DNA of 64,000 bases from Faucicola osloensis_B (GTDB lineage: Bacteria; Pseudomonadota; Gammaproteobacteria; Pseudomonadales; Moraxellaceae). Of the stretch, positions 45,794-54,621 are shown piece by piece (position 1 is the first letter of the stretch; each line of letters starts with the position of its first letter). Under the pieces are notes generated by a model. The model was not told where the DNA came from and searched no databases. It saw only the letters and a program-made list of their open reading frames with translations. The translations under genes were made by a program, and so were the position numbers. The stretch is from the NCBI GenBank assembly GCA_964211495.1, contig CAXORL010000001.1, forward strand, positions 248,001 through 312,000, in the 5' to 3' direction.

Positions 45794-46267
45794 TTAGTGA
45801 TGAGCATGGTGCGTGCGGCGATACAACGCGCGCTTAACACGATTGCCTAGCATAAAAGTGATGGCAGAACTGAGCATCACCAATGCCGTACTCACGACAA
45901 TGGTAATCATCAACTGCCAACCTTTAGCAAAAAATAACTGCTTATATTGGGTAATCGACATCATCAGCGGAATAAATAACAGAACTAACTCTCCCAAGAT
46001 AAACTTCGCGCCGACATTGACCCAGTCGAGTTTAATGACCCGAGTCAATAGTAATCCCAGCATCAAAAACAGCCCCATGATGCCAGATGACATAGGGAGG
46101 TTAAATAATTTTTTGAGGATGTCAGCTGAGCCCCATACCAAACCAATGAAGGTGATTTGCAATAAAATTTTGACCAGCGGCTGTTGTAACATAGGATGTA
46201 TTTTATGGGGTAACAGTTTATGGGGTAATAGCTGCTGAAAGATTGGAAGATTCATAGCGCGTTTCAT
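45794..46267 (-). CDS. cidA: CidA/LrgA family holin-like protein
   Basis: A 157-residue membrane protein of the CidA/LrgA family with four hydrophobic helices and the motif NLPMSSGIMGLFLMLGLLL. It ends in a His-rich basic tail (THHAHH). The N-terminus before residue 30 contains a short duplicated LLPHK unit. The ATG at 46267 is chosen over an upstream TTG (46276); a later ATG (46255) is possible, and no strong SD is seen. Together with lrgB it forms a cid/lrg-type pair divergent from a LysR regulator, the arrangement typical of CidR control. Confidence 0.88.
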   Translation of the reverse strand: MKRAMNLPIFQQLLPHKLLPHKIHPMLQQPLVKILLQITFIGLVWGSADILKKLFNLPMSSGIMGLFLMLGLLLTRVIKLDWVNVGAKFILGELVLLFIPLMMSITQYKQLFFAKGWQLMITIVVSTALVMLSSAITFMLGNRVKRALYRRTHHAHH

Positions 46268-46416
46268 AGTAAACAAGTCATCAACAATGAAGATATCTAG
46301 TATAAAAAAACCATTAACAAAAAATATGAATAATATTTTTAAAATTATGCGTAAAATCTATAAGGCTACAAAACAAAGGTATAACGCTATAAAGCTATTT
46401 CGGGCAGTGCAGAAAT

Positions 46417-47316
46417 ATGGTGACCTTAAAACAACTTCAATGCTTTATCGCTGTGGTGAAGACCGGCGGATTTTCTCATGCTGCCGATACATTGAGTTTG
46501 ACGCAGCCCACAGTGACTAAAGGCATTTCTAATTTGGAAGATACGCTAGGCGTGGCGCTCTTTGATAAGCAACTGATGAGCCGCAAGCGGGATATTGCGC
46601 TGACCGAAATTGGTGCATTGGTATATGAGCAGGCGCAGGCTGTGCTGCAACATGTCGGCTACCTTGAGCAGACGGTGACACAATATCAGCACATGGATCG
46701 CGGGCAGCTGCGGCTAGGGTTGTCACCACTCGGGGGTGAGTTGTTGAGCGATGCGATTTTTGAGTTTTATCAAACCCATCGCCATATTGAGTTGTCGTTG
46801 CTAGAAGATGGCGCAGAGTCGTTAAAACAAGCCTTGCTCGATGATACGCTTGATGTGTGTACCTTGATGCAACCGATTGAAGCGGACTTTGATTGTATCC
46901 CAGTATGCGATTACCCCATTATGATGGTGGCACACCGGCAGCATATGGGCAATACCATCAAACAAGTGACTTTAAAATCTTTAAAAAATGCGTCGTTGAT
47001 GTTGTTTGCGTCCCATTCGTCATTTACCTCAATGATTGTCGAAGAATGCCAAAAACTCGGCTTTGAACCCAATATCGTTTGCCACACCAACCAATGGCAA
47101 CTACTGACAACCTTGTTGAAAAAAAACATGGGGGTGACGCTACTGCCCAAATATTACACCGATAAGCTCGATGACAAACAGCTGGTTTGTCTGCCGCTTG
47201 TTCAGCCCAATTTGACTTGGCAAATGGTGATGGCATGGCGAAGACACCGACCACTGACCCCAGCGATGCAAGCTTGGCTAAACATAGTACAGCACCAAGC
47301 TAATAATAAAATTTAA
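46417..47316 (+). CDS. LysR-family transcriptional regulator (CidR-like position)
   Basis: A 299-residue LysR regulator. The helix-turn-helix spans about residues 18-40 (GGFSHAADTLSLTQPTVTKG followed by ISNLE). The effector domain starts near GQLRLGLSPLGGELLSD. It is divergent from the cidA/lrgB pair, with about 150 nt between start codons. In other bacteria CidR (LysR type) activates cidABC in response to acetate or pyruvate, so a matching role is plausible but inferred from position. The ATG at 46417 is followed by a GTG start alternative one codon later. Confidence 0.9.
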   Translation: MVTLKQLQCFIAVVKTGGFSHAADTLSLTQPTVTKGISNLEDTLGVALFDKQLMSRKRDIALTEIGALVYEQAQAVLQHVGYLEQTVTQYQHMDRGQLRLGLSPLGGELLSDAIFEFYQTHRHIELSLLEDGAESLKQALLDDTLDVCTLMQPIEADFDCIPVCDYPIMMVAHRQHMGNTIKQVTLKSLKNASLMLFASHSSFTSMIVEECQKLGFEPNIVCHTNQWQLLTTLLKKNMGVTLLPKYYTDKLDDKQLVCLPLVQPNLTWQMVMAWRRHRPLTPAMQAWLNIVQHQANNKI

Positions 47317-47372
47317 TGAGAAAGTTTAATCAACAGGCTATAAATATTTGATAAACCTTTTTATAGCACTGT

Positions 47373-47426
47373 GTTACGGCTTTTTGTTACAGCCTTGTGT
47401 TATAGTCCCGTGCGTTAACGCTTTTT
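47373..47426. repeat. Degenerate 13-bp repeat beginning GTTA
   Basis: Units start at 47373, 47386, 47399 and 47414 (GTTACGGC, GTTACAGC, GTTATAGT, GTTAACGC) with spacings 13, 13 and 15. They lie upstream of cysK. The same period is seen upstream of the tetR gene at 53659. Confidence 0.55.
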
Positions 47427-47515
47427 GATATATAGAATTTACCAAATGGTGTTAGACACCGCAAAATCACTGCCGTAAAATCATTCAACAATACCTCAAA
47501 AAAAAGGGAATATTT

Positions 47516-48532
47516 ATGCTACAACAACCTGATGACCACTACACCGCACCCGCTAACCTTGGTACCGCGGTATATGCCAACAATGCCGATGCTATTGGTA
47601 ACACGCCGCTGGTGCGTCTTAATCATATCATGCCGCAGGGGGTGACCGTGCTTGCCAAAATCGAAAGTCGTAACCCGGCGTTTTCGGTCAAATGCCGAAT
47701 CGGTGCGGGCATGGTGCAAGCCGCCGAGCAAGCAGGGTTATTAAAGCCAGGTATGCAAATCATCGAGCCGACCAGCGGTAACACGGGGATTGCGCTGGCG
47801 TTTGTGGCAGCAGCCAAAGGGTATAAAATCACGCTGACCATGCCCGCCTCGATGAGTATGGAGCGCCGCAAAGTGCTGGCTGCGTTGGGTGCACATTTGG
47901 TACTCACTGAGCCTTCGCTAGGTATGAAAGGCGCGGTGGAAGCTGCGCAAGAAATCCATGACAACCATCCTGGCGAATACTTTTTGCCGCAACAGTTTGA
48001 TAACCCTGCCAACCCAGACACCCATGTCAAAACCACCGCACCTGAGATTTTTAATGCCACAGGTGGTAAGGTCGATGCGCTTGTCGCAGGCGTGGGTACA
48101 GGCGGGACGATTTCGGGTATCGCGCGTTATTTTAAACAAATCAAACATCAGCCGCTTTATACCGTCGCAGTTGAACCTGCGGAATCACCGATTATTACTC
48201 AGACGCGTGAAGGTAAACCCATTACCCCAGGTCCCCATAAAATCCAAGGGATTGGCGCCAACTTTATCCCAAAAAATCTTGCGCTTGATTTACTTGATGA
48301 AGTCATCACGGTAACTGGCGATGATGCGATTGCATGGGCAAGACGGGCGATGACCCAAGAAGGTATTTTATGTGGAATCTCTTGCGGTGCAGCGCTGCAA
48401 GCGACGTATCAACTAGCAAGCCGCCCTGAGATGCAAGGCAAAACCATTGTGGTTATTTTGCCAGACAGTGGTGAGCGTTATTTAACCAGTGTGCTATTTG
48501 ATGGTATCTTCACTGGCGAAAACTTTAATTAA
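47516..48532 (+). CDS. cysK: Cysteine synthase A
   Basis: A 338-residue PLP enzyme making cysteine from O-acetylserine and sulfide. The PLP Lys is in PAFSVKCRIGAGM near residue 61. The substrate loop EPTSGNTGIALAFVAAA and the phosphate loop GVGTGGTISGIARY follow. AGGGAA is the SD. A terminator lies 18 nt after the stop. CysE, which supplies O-acetylserine, lies 15 kb away in the same window. Confidence 0.96.
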   Translation: MLQQPDDHYTAPANLGTAVYANNADAIGNTPLVRLNHIMPQGVTVLAKIESRNPAFSVKCRIGAGMVQAAEQAGLLKPGMQIIEPTSGNTGIALAFVAAAKGYKITLTMPASMSMERRKVLAALGAHLVLTEPSLGMKGAVEAAQEIHDNHPGEYFLPQQFDNPANPDTHVKTTAPEIFNATGGKVDALVAGVGTGGTISGIARYFKQIKHQPLYTVAVEPAESPIITQTREGKPITPGPHKIQGIGANFIPKNLALDLLDEVITVTGDDAIAWARRAMTQEGILCGISCGAALQATYQLASRPEMQGKTIVVILPDSGERYLTSVLFDGIFTGENFN

Positions 48533-48549
48533 TAAACTCTAATTAACGA

Positions 48550-48578
48550 TAAAAAAGGGCTTTGGTTAGCCCTTTTTT
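48550..48578 (+). terminator. Intrinsic terminator of cysK
   Basis: AAAAAAGGGCT / AGCCCTTTTTT with a 6-nt loop. Confidence 0.9.
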
Positions 48579-48737
48579 AATTTATTTTTACTTTGTTTTT
48601 AAATTTGAAATATCTATAAAATCATCGGTTGAATAACCCAAACATAGTCATCAACCCATGACCTATAACGAATAACCCACAATAAATAGCCTAAGCGAAT
48701 TTTCTAATCATTGCCACTCATTTTTTTCAAGTCGTTT

Positions 48738-50108
48738 TTATAGCCAAGCCATTTTTAAGCGTTTTTGCTGACGTAATAAACGCGTCCCTAACAGTAGTGA
48801 CGCCAATCCCAGCGCTGCAACCAGTGCGATCCAAAATCCTTTAGCCCCCATGTCGGTATGGCGCACCAAATAGGTACCCAGCGGAATCGCCACCACCCAA
48901 TAGCAAAATAAGGTGATAAACATCGGCACTGTGGTATCTTGCATACCGCGCAAAATCCCCGCAAAATTGACCTGCCAGGCATCAAACAACTGATACACGG
49001 TGGCAAACCATAACAATAGCCCAGCTTGCTGAATCACTTGCGGATTTTCACTAAAGAAAGTTGGCAGGGTTTGCCGAAAAATCGCAGTTAACAGCATGCT
49101 AATCAACGCAAATGATGTGGCTACGGCAATGCCGATGAGCTTAATACGTTTAAGCTCTCGGTAATCTTTGGCGCCATAGCGGTTTGACACCATGATGGTG
49201 AGCGCCATCGCGACTGAAAACGGGAACATAAATAACTGCGATGAAATCGTCAACGCTACCTGATGGCTTGCCACCGCGATTTCACCCAGTGGGCTGATGA
49301 TAATGGAAGCTAGGCTAAAGGCGCTCACTTCAAAAAAAATCGACATGCCAATGGGAATACCAATCGATAATTGCTGACGCAACTGAGCAAAATCCATACC
49401 GGCAAAATTGGCAAAAAACCGTTGATTGGCAAAATCTGACTGGGGGCTTAAAGTCAAATAGCTTACCAACATCAGTAAATTTATCCATAACGCAATGCCA
49501 GAGGCAAAACCACAGCCTGCGCCGCCCATGGCAGGAATCAGCGCAGTATCACCGAGGGTGACACCATGAATAAACGCATAGCTAAGCGGCACATTTAAAA
49601 TCAAACCAATAAGGCTAATCACCATGACCACGGTGGGATGTTTTAAGCTTTCGGTGTAGCAGCGCAGCGAGGTGTATAGACAGACTGCAGGAAACCCAAA
49701 AGAGATACCAAACAAGAATTTTTGGGCGATATGCTGAATATCCTTCGGTACCTTCATCCAATCAAACAAATAATGCAGCTGATTAACCGCCACAAACCCT
49801 ATCACACCGATGATAAGCGCCAGCCACAGCGATTGTTGGGTAATAAACGGCACTTTTTGTAGTTGCTGCTGACCAATCGCTTCCCCAATCAATGGCGTGG
49901 TGGCAAGCAAAATACCAACCGCTAGCAAAAACGTGGGCATCCAAATACCCGCGCCGATGGCCACGCCCGATAAATCTAGCGCGGAGACTTGCCCAGCGAG
50001 TAAAGTATCGACCAGGGCGAGCCCTGACTGGCAAATCTGGGTGATTAAAATAGGTAAGGTCAAGACAAATAATTGTTTTAAGTCTTGACGAGCAATAGCT
50101 GACAGCAT
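48738..50108 (-). CDS. norM: MATE family multidrug efflux protein
   Basis: A 456-residue, 12-helix Na+ or H+/drug antiporter of the MATE family (NorM branch). The N-terminal LKQLFVLTLPILITQICQSGLALVDTL and WMPTFLLAVGIL are typical, as is the mid-protein GIPIGMSIFFEVSAF. The start at 50108 places Met just before the first helix; a TTG ten codons upstream is the alternative, and the SD is weak. The symbol norM is by family resemblance only. The C-terminus is basic. Confidence 0.88.
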   Translation of the reverse strand: MLSAIARQDLKQLFVLTLPILITQICQSGLALVDTLLAGQVSALDLSGVAIGAGIWMPTFLLAVGILLATTPLIGEAIGQQQLQKVPFITQQSLWLALIIGVIGFVAVNQLHYLFDWMKVPKDIQHIAQKFLFGISFGFPAVCLYTSLRCYTESLKHPTVVMVISLIGLILNVPLSYAFIHGVTLGDTALIPAMGGAGCGFASGIALWINLLMLVSYLTLSPQSDFANQRFFANFAGMDFAQLRQQLSIGIPIGMSIFFEVSAFSLASIIISPLGEIAVASHQVALTISSQLFMFPFSVAMALTIMVSNRYGAKDYRELKRIKLIGIAVATSFALISMLLTAIFRQTLPTFFSENPQVIQQAGLLLWFATVYQLFDAWQVNFAGILRGMQDTTVPMFITLFCYWVVAIPLGTYLVRHTDMGAKGFWIALVAALGLASLLLGTRLLRQQKRLKMAWL

Positions 50109-50243
50109 GTAATGACCAAATATTCGTTGAAAATTCAATAGAGGCGGCAGTTTAACAGATTTTGTGGCATGATTTTTTATTGTTTAATTTATTGTTTAAC
50201 AGGTCAAAAAAGTTAGCGTTTGATTGTGGTGATATAAACAAAC

Positions 50244-50287
50244 AAGCCTTTATCAAATGTCGCCACAATTTGATAAAGGCTTTTTTA
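50244..50287 (-). terminator. Long hairpin between the lipoprotein and MATE genes
   Basis: AAGCCTTTATCAAA / TTTGATAAAGGCTT is a perfect 14-bp stem with an 11-nt loop, 13 nt after the lipoprotein stop. The T-run is better on the plus strand than the minus strand. Confidence 0.75.
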
Positions 50288-50299
50288 TAATAATAGCTT

Positions 50300-51340
50300 T
50301 TAAAGTGCTTTAATCATGGCTTGGTAGCCTGTCAGTTTATTGGTCGCATCAAAGGTTTGTACCACAAACGCGTAATTGGCTTTGGTGGCATCCACAAAGG
50401 GTGTAAAAGTAGTACCATAGGTTAATTGGTTAGTGCGTACAAAACCCATACCGCGGTCAGTGGCTTTATCCAAATTGATTTGGGTGACAAGGGTTCGAGC
50501 GGTGTTGGCAGGCGCAGTCCAATTGAGGTTTAGGGTACTACCTGTCCCCGTAAGATTAACGCCCAAATTGCCGATAGTAGCGGTGAGTGGCAATACTTTA
50601 AAATCGCCATCGCCGCCTAAGGTATAGTTGACATTACAGCCGTCTTTATTGTCAGATAATTCTCTGCCAAAATCGACACCCACCTCATAACTATATTGAC
50701 CATCCCAATAATCACGCTTGCTATCATAATCGCCATTAAATGGCATGCCCGCCACAGAGGTTTTTAATTCGTCAAACTGTAAAAATTTAAGCACCGTATT
50801 ATCAAATTTTGCCGCTGGGTCGAGTGTGCCAGACAGCACACCACCGATCGCTTCGTCAGTTTTAATAGAGATTTTTTCTGTGGTCAAGGTGTTTGGGTCT
50901 TGGCAAGTTTTTTGTTGGTAGCTCATTTGACCATACACCGAGGCGGCGTAATCATTGCCAATATCAAAATACACCACACCCAGGTCGCTATCATTGGGCT
51001 CGTTGTCGTTGTCTTCTACAAAATAGCCAACATACAACCCCCCTTTACCGCCTTCTGGGGTGATTTTGTCCAAAAAATTATCTAAGCTGTCTTCGGGCAA
51101 AAAGATACTTTGTAAAATCTCTGCCATGCTTTTTTCTTTATTGGTTAATTTATCCTCGACTTTTTTGTAGGCAGCGCGGACATCCGTTGCAATGTTTTTA
51201 TAACTATCATTGGCATCGTTTAGGGCATTGTCGACAGCCTCACTACCTGAGCCGCCACACGCAGATAGCGCGATGGTGAGCGCAGTTAGCATGCCTGTTT
51301 TATAAGACGCTTTTTTATCAGGCACTTGGCTATATGACAT
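50300..51340 (-). CDS. Hypothetical lipoprotein, 346 residues
   Basis: An exported lipoprotein with a signal peptide ending in the lipobox LSAC (Cys near residue 28), followed by a Gly/Ser linker. No domain was recognised. A helical acidic region lies near residues 35-75 (ANDSYKNIATDVRAAYKKVEDKL), and the rest looks beta-rich, with many Gly/Asn/Asp/Thr residues. Near the C-terminus a stretch reading LNLNWTAPANTART resembles a fibronectin-type strand. The ATG at 51340 has GAGGAT upstream, whereas an earlier frame up to 51406 has no SD. The gene is monocistronic with a long hairpin after it. Role unknown; surface or periplasmic location is inferred. Confidence 0.78.
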   Translation of the reverse strand: MSYSQVPDKKASYKTGMLTALTIALSACGGSGSEAVDNALNDANDSYKNIATDVRAAYKKVEDKLTNKEKSMAEILQSIFLPEDSLDNFLDKITPEGGKGGLYVGYFVEDNDNEPNDSDLGVVYFDIGNDYAASVYGQMSYQQKTCQDPNTLTTEKISIKTDEAIGGVLSGTLDPAAKFDNTVLKFLQFDELKTSVAGMPFNGDYDSKRDYWDGQYSYEVGVDFGRELSDNKDGCNVNYTLGGDGDFKVLPLTATIGNLGVNLTGTGSTLNLNWTAPANTARTLVTQINLDKATDRGMGFVRTNQLTYGTTFTPFVDATKANYAFVVQTFDATNKLTGYQAMIKAL

Positions 51341-51532
51341 GATGACAATCCTCGAGAATAAATAAAATAGCAAAACAAATAGCGATAAATTGTTAAATAA
51401 AATCAAAATAAAAGTTTGGGCTATGCTACCATTGTTATTTTTTAAAGTATAGCCAAATAGTAGCGATTATCATCAAAAAATTATTGGCTATAGCTTGTAA
51501 AATTATCAATCAAATGAATTAGTTACTGATTA

Positions 51533-52681
51533 ATGCCAAATCCAAACCTTATCCCTTTATCGCTTTATATCCATATTCCTTGGTGTGTGAAAAAGTGCCC
51601 GTATTGTGATTTTAATTCACATGAAAGCCGTACACCGATTGATTTTGTAGGCTATGTCGATGCACTGTTAGACGATTTAAAAACCCAGCTAAGCTTGGTA
51701 CAAGGGCGCAAGATTGCCACCATTTTTATTGGGGGCGGCACGCCATCGCTACTGCCGATTGCGCAATATCGGCAGCTTTTTGCGGGTATCAATGCTCAGT
51801 TAACACTGACTGACGACTGCGAAATCACCATGGAAGCCAATCCTGCCACCGTGGAGCATGCGCCATTTCATGAGTATTTAGCGGTGGGTATCAATCGGTT
51901 GTCGCTTGGCGTACAAAGTTTTCAAACCCAAAAACTTGCTGCCTTGGGGCGGATTCATAACCCCCAGCAAGCGCTTTTAGCCATTGCCAATGCCCAGCAA
52001 GCAGGGTTCAAAAAGTTAAATGTCGACTTAATGCATGGCTTGCCCAATCAGACATTGGCAGACGCCCTGAGCGATTTGCAGCAAGCGATTGATTTGGGTG
52101 TTTCGCATATTTCGTGGTATCAGCTCACCATTGAGCCCAATACCGTATTTTATCGCAATACGCCGATTTTGCCCGATGACGAGATATTGGTGGACATTTT
52201 TGAGCAAGGCGCTCAACTTTTACAAGCCAATGGGTTTGTGCAATATGAAGTGTCGGCATGGTCAAGGCAAGCGGATTTTCAGCCCAGTCAGCATAATCTC
52301 AACTATTGGCAGTTTGGCGATTATTTGGCGATTGGGGCAGGCGCGCATGGTAAAGTCACGCGGCCTGATGGCATTTACCGGTTTAGTAAATCGCGCTTAC
52401 CAAAAGATTATAGGATTAATCAGTCGGCGATAGGTTGGCAAGCCATCGAGCCGTCTGATTTACCGTTTGAATTTATGATGAATGGGCTGCGGCTAAAAAA
52501 TGGGGTGCCCAAACAGTTTTGGACACAGAGAACAGGCTTGGCATGGTCAGTCATTGAGCCACAATTGATAAAACTACACAATCGTGGTTTGGTTGAATTA
52601 AGCGGTGACCATATCCACGGCACAGCGCAAGGGTTTTTATTTTTAAACCAAGTGCTGCAAGAATTTTTACCCGATGATTAA
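51533..52681 (+). CDS. hemW: Heme chaperone HemW (radical SAM, CPN-dehydrogenase-like)
   Basis: A 382-residue radical SAM protein. The 4Fe-4S motif CVKKCPYCDFNSH (C-x3-C-x2-C) is near residue 18. GGGTPSLLP and QSFQTQKL follow. The HemW-type HNLNYWQFGDYLAIGAGAHG near residue 260 separates it from true coproporphyrinogen dehydrogenase HemN. HemW binds heme and delivers it to target proteins. The SD is weak. It is followed by tatD 79 nt later on the same strand. Confidence 0.94.
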   Translation: MPNPNLIPLSLYIHIPWCVKKCPYCDFNSHESRTPIDFVGYVDALLDDLKTQLSLVQGRKIATIFIGGGTPSLLPIAQYRQLFAGINAQLTLTDDCEITMEANPATVEHAPFHEYLAVGINRLSLGVQSFQTQKLAALGRIHNPQQALLAIANAQQAGFKKLNVDLMHGLPNQTLADALSDLQQAIDLGVSHISWYQLTIEPNTVFYRNTPILPDDEILVDIFEQGAQLLQANGFVQYEVSAWSRQADFQPSQHNLNYWQFGDYLAIGAGAHGKVTRPDGIYRFSKSRLPKDYRINQSAIGWQAIEPSDLPFEFMMNGLRLKNGVPKQFWTQRTGLAWSVIEPQLIKLHNRGLVELSGDHIHGTAQGFLFLNQVLQEFLPDD

Positions 52682-52760
52682 CGCATTGACTGCGCATTTG
52701 ATTGAATTTATGCGCCGCAGCCTTATTTAAGCGTCAATCAATTAAAAAAAAGAGAGTGAT

Positions 52761-53546
52761 ATGTTTACCGATACCCATGCGCATCTAAACCGTTTGGACT
52801 TAGAAAAATATCAAGGTGATATCCGTCAAGCCTTACAAGCCGCCAAGGATGCCAATGTGCAGCGGATTATGGCGATTATGTGTGAGCTGGATGAATACGA
52901 TGCTATTTATCAGATTATAAATACAAAAATTGACGGGCTAACGTTGGGGATGAGTGTGGGCGTGCATCCCTGCGAAGACATCGCTATGCTAAAAAGTGCA
53001 ACGGTTGAAACACTCGTTGAAATGGCAAATCAGCCGCATGTTTGGGCGATTGGCGAGACGGGGCTAGATTATTATTGGTCAACAGAAAATAGCATAGAAC
53101 AAAAAGCCAGCTTTGCCCGCCATATCCATGCCAGCCAACATCTAAAAAAACCTATTATCGTCCATACCCGTGAGGCGAAACACGATACATTAGATTTATT
53201 AAAAGCAGAAAAAGCCGAGCATGGCATTATTCATTGCTTTACGGAAGATTATGAGACCGCCAAAAAAGCCTTGGACTTGGGTTTTTATATTTCTTTATCA
53301 GGGATTGTGACCTTTAAAAATGCCACTGAATTACAAGCAGTGGCGAAAAAACTGCCCAAAGATCGCATTTTGATTGAAACGGATAGCCCATATCTTGCGC
53401 CATTACCCAAACGCGGCAAATCTAACGAGCCTGCTTTTGTACCCTATGTGGCGGATTTTCTCGCCAAGCATTATGACATGCCAGTCGATGAGTTCGCGCA
53501 CTTAACCCATCAGAATTTTGATGCACTATTACATCAGTATGCTTAA
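52761..53546 (+). CDS. TatD-family metal-dependent hydrolase
   Basis: A 261-residue TIM-barrel hydrolase of the TatD/YcfH DNase family. Metal-binding residues: FTDTHAHLN at the start, the Glu in AIGETGLDYYW near 95-105, HTREA near 134 and HCF near 157, with ETDSPYLAP near 210. AGAGAG precedes the ATG. Family members act as 3'-5' exonucleases or deacylases; the substrate here is unknown. It is probably the YcfH orthologue. Confidence 0.93.
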   Translation: MFTDTHAHLNRLDLEKYQGDIRQALQAAKDANVQRIMAIMCELDEYDAIYQIINTKIDGLTLGMSVGVHPCEDIAMLKSATVETLVEMANQPHVWAIGETGLDYYWSTENSIEQKASFARHIHASQHLKKPIIVHTREAKHDTLDLLKAEKAEHGIIHCFTEDYETAKKALDLGFYISLSGIVTFKNATELQAVAKKLPKDRILIETDSPYLAPLPKRGKSNEPAFVPYVADFLAKHYDMPVDEFAHLTHQNFDALLHQYA

Positions 53547-53658
53547 AAATAGTTAAACAAATCTTTATACTTTATTAAGTAGGTAATAAAATTTATGTGA
53601 TAAACCATTTGGCAATGACTCATCAGTCATGTATCATACATAACAACCTTGCTCTTAT

Positions 53659-53736
53659 GTTACTAAGCGAAGTTGCTAAGCTAGGTACTATGCAAGGTTA
53701 TTAAGCAAAGTTACTATGCAAAGTTATTAAGCGAGC
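53659..53736. repeat. Degenerate 13-bp repeat beginning GTTA, six units
   Basis: Units begin at 53659, 53672, 53685, 53697, 53710 and 53723 (GTTACTAAGC, GTTGCTAAGC, GTACTATGC, GTTATTAAGC, GTTACTATGC, GTTATTAAGC), with spacings 13, 13, 12, 13 and 13. They lie between tatD and the tetR gene. Confidence 0.75.
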
Positions 53737-53776
53737 ATTTTTTTTATCTTATCATTTAACAGTTGTGCGTAGATGG

Positions 53777-53800
53777 GTTGATGTAACGGGTCTCGTCAAC
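53777..53800. promoter_or_regulatory. Inverted repeat in the tetR leader
   Basis: GTTGATG and CGTCAAC arms (one wobble position) with a 10-nt spacer lie 37 nt before the tetR ATG, a candidate autoregulatory operator or leader hairpin. Confidence 0.3.
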
Positions 53801-53836
53801 AATAGGGGCTACTAGAACAGACTGATGGAGTAATCA

Positions 53837-54538
53837 ATGAGTCGTCAACAACAATTCAAAAATCGTGAAGAAGTCATATTGGCAGTTGCCGAGCAGTTGC
53901 TATTAGAGTCTGGGGAAGGCGATATCACCCTAGATAGTTTAGCCGAGCAGCTAGACCTAGCCAAAGGTACGCTCTACAAGCATTTTACCAGCAAAGATGA
54001 ATTGTTTTTACGCATCATTATCCGTCATGAGCAGCAACTACTTGCGCTGAGCGAAGTCGGCGATTGTCCTGCCGCAGGTGTGGCACGTCTTACGCTGTTT
54101 CAACTGATCAATCCGCAAAAAGCCATATTACTCAACCAAATCGAAGAGCGCTTAGCCAATTCTGCTGTAGGGCTTAATAAGCTTTTTTCGCAGTTGTATG
54201 AAATTCGCCGTGAACGCATGAAGCGATTAATCAATACCACGGCTGAATACTTGCAATCGCTACATAGTACCATGAGTACCCGAGACTATCTGTCAACCAT
54301 TTGGGCGATGGGTCAAGGCGGTGCAGGACTGCTAAATTCTAGTTTTTACCAACGCTATCTTGGTCGCCGCGATACCTTACGCTTTGCCTTGGTTCAGCAT
54401 ATTTTAGACATTCCCAAGCAATACCCTGCTGCGGTACAATCAGTCGATGCGCCTACTAGGGCAAACCTGCCCAGCGCCGCTACTCATACGGCAAATTCAC
54501 AGACTGAGTCAAGCCTGACGCCGCGCAATGTCAAATAG
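53837..54538 (+). CDS. TetR/AcrR family transcriptional regulator
   Basis: A 233-residue regulator. The helix-turn-helix is ITLDSLAEQLDLAKGTLYKHF near residues 30-50, followed by SKDELFLRII. The ligand domain is helical and ends in a Thr/Asn/Ser-rich tail (PSAATHTANSQTESS). GGAG precedes the ATG. It lies 83 nt before the gsp pseudopilin genes on the same strand, but a regulatory link is not established. Confidence 0.92.
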   Translation: MSRQQQFKNREEVILAVAEQLLLESGEGDITLDSLAEQLDLAKGTLYKHFTSKDELFLRIIIRHEQQLLALSEVGDCPAAGVARLTLFQLINPQKAILLNQIEERLANSAVGLNKLFSQLYEIRRERMKRLINTTAEYLQSLHSTMSTRDYLSTIWAMGQGGAGLLNSSFYQRYLGRRDTLRFALVQHILDIPKQYPAAVQSVDAPTRANLPSAATHTANSQTESSLTPRNVK

Positions 54539-54621
54539 TAGATGTCAAAGAATACTAGTTAACTATCATCACCCCCGGTTAAGCTTTATAAACTATCCCT
54601 GTTTTGTCTGAGTGCATAACG

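Noticed and set aside
53659..53736. CRISPR-like array
   Set aside because: Units are 13 bp with no spacers of regular 30-bp size and no cas genes; it is a tandem repeat.
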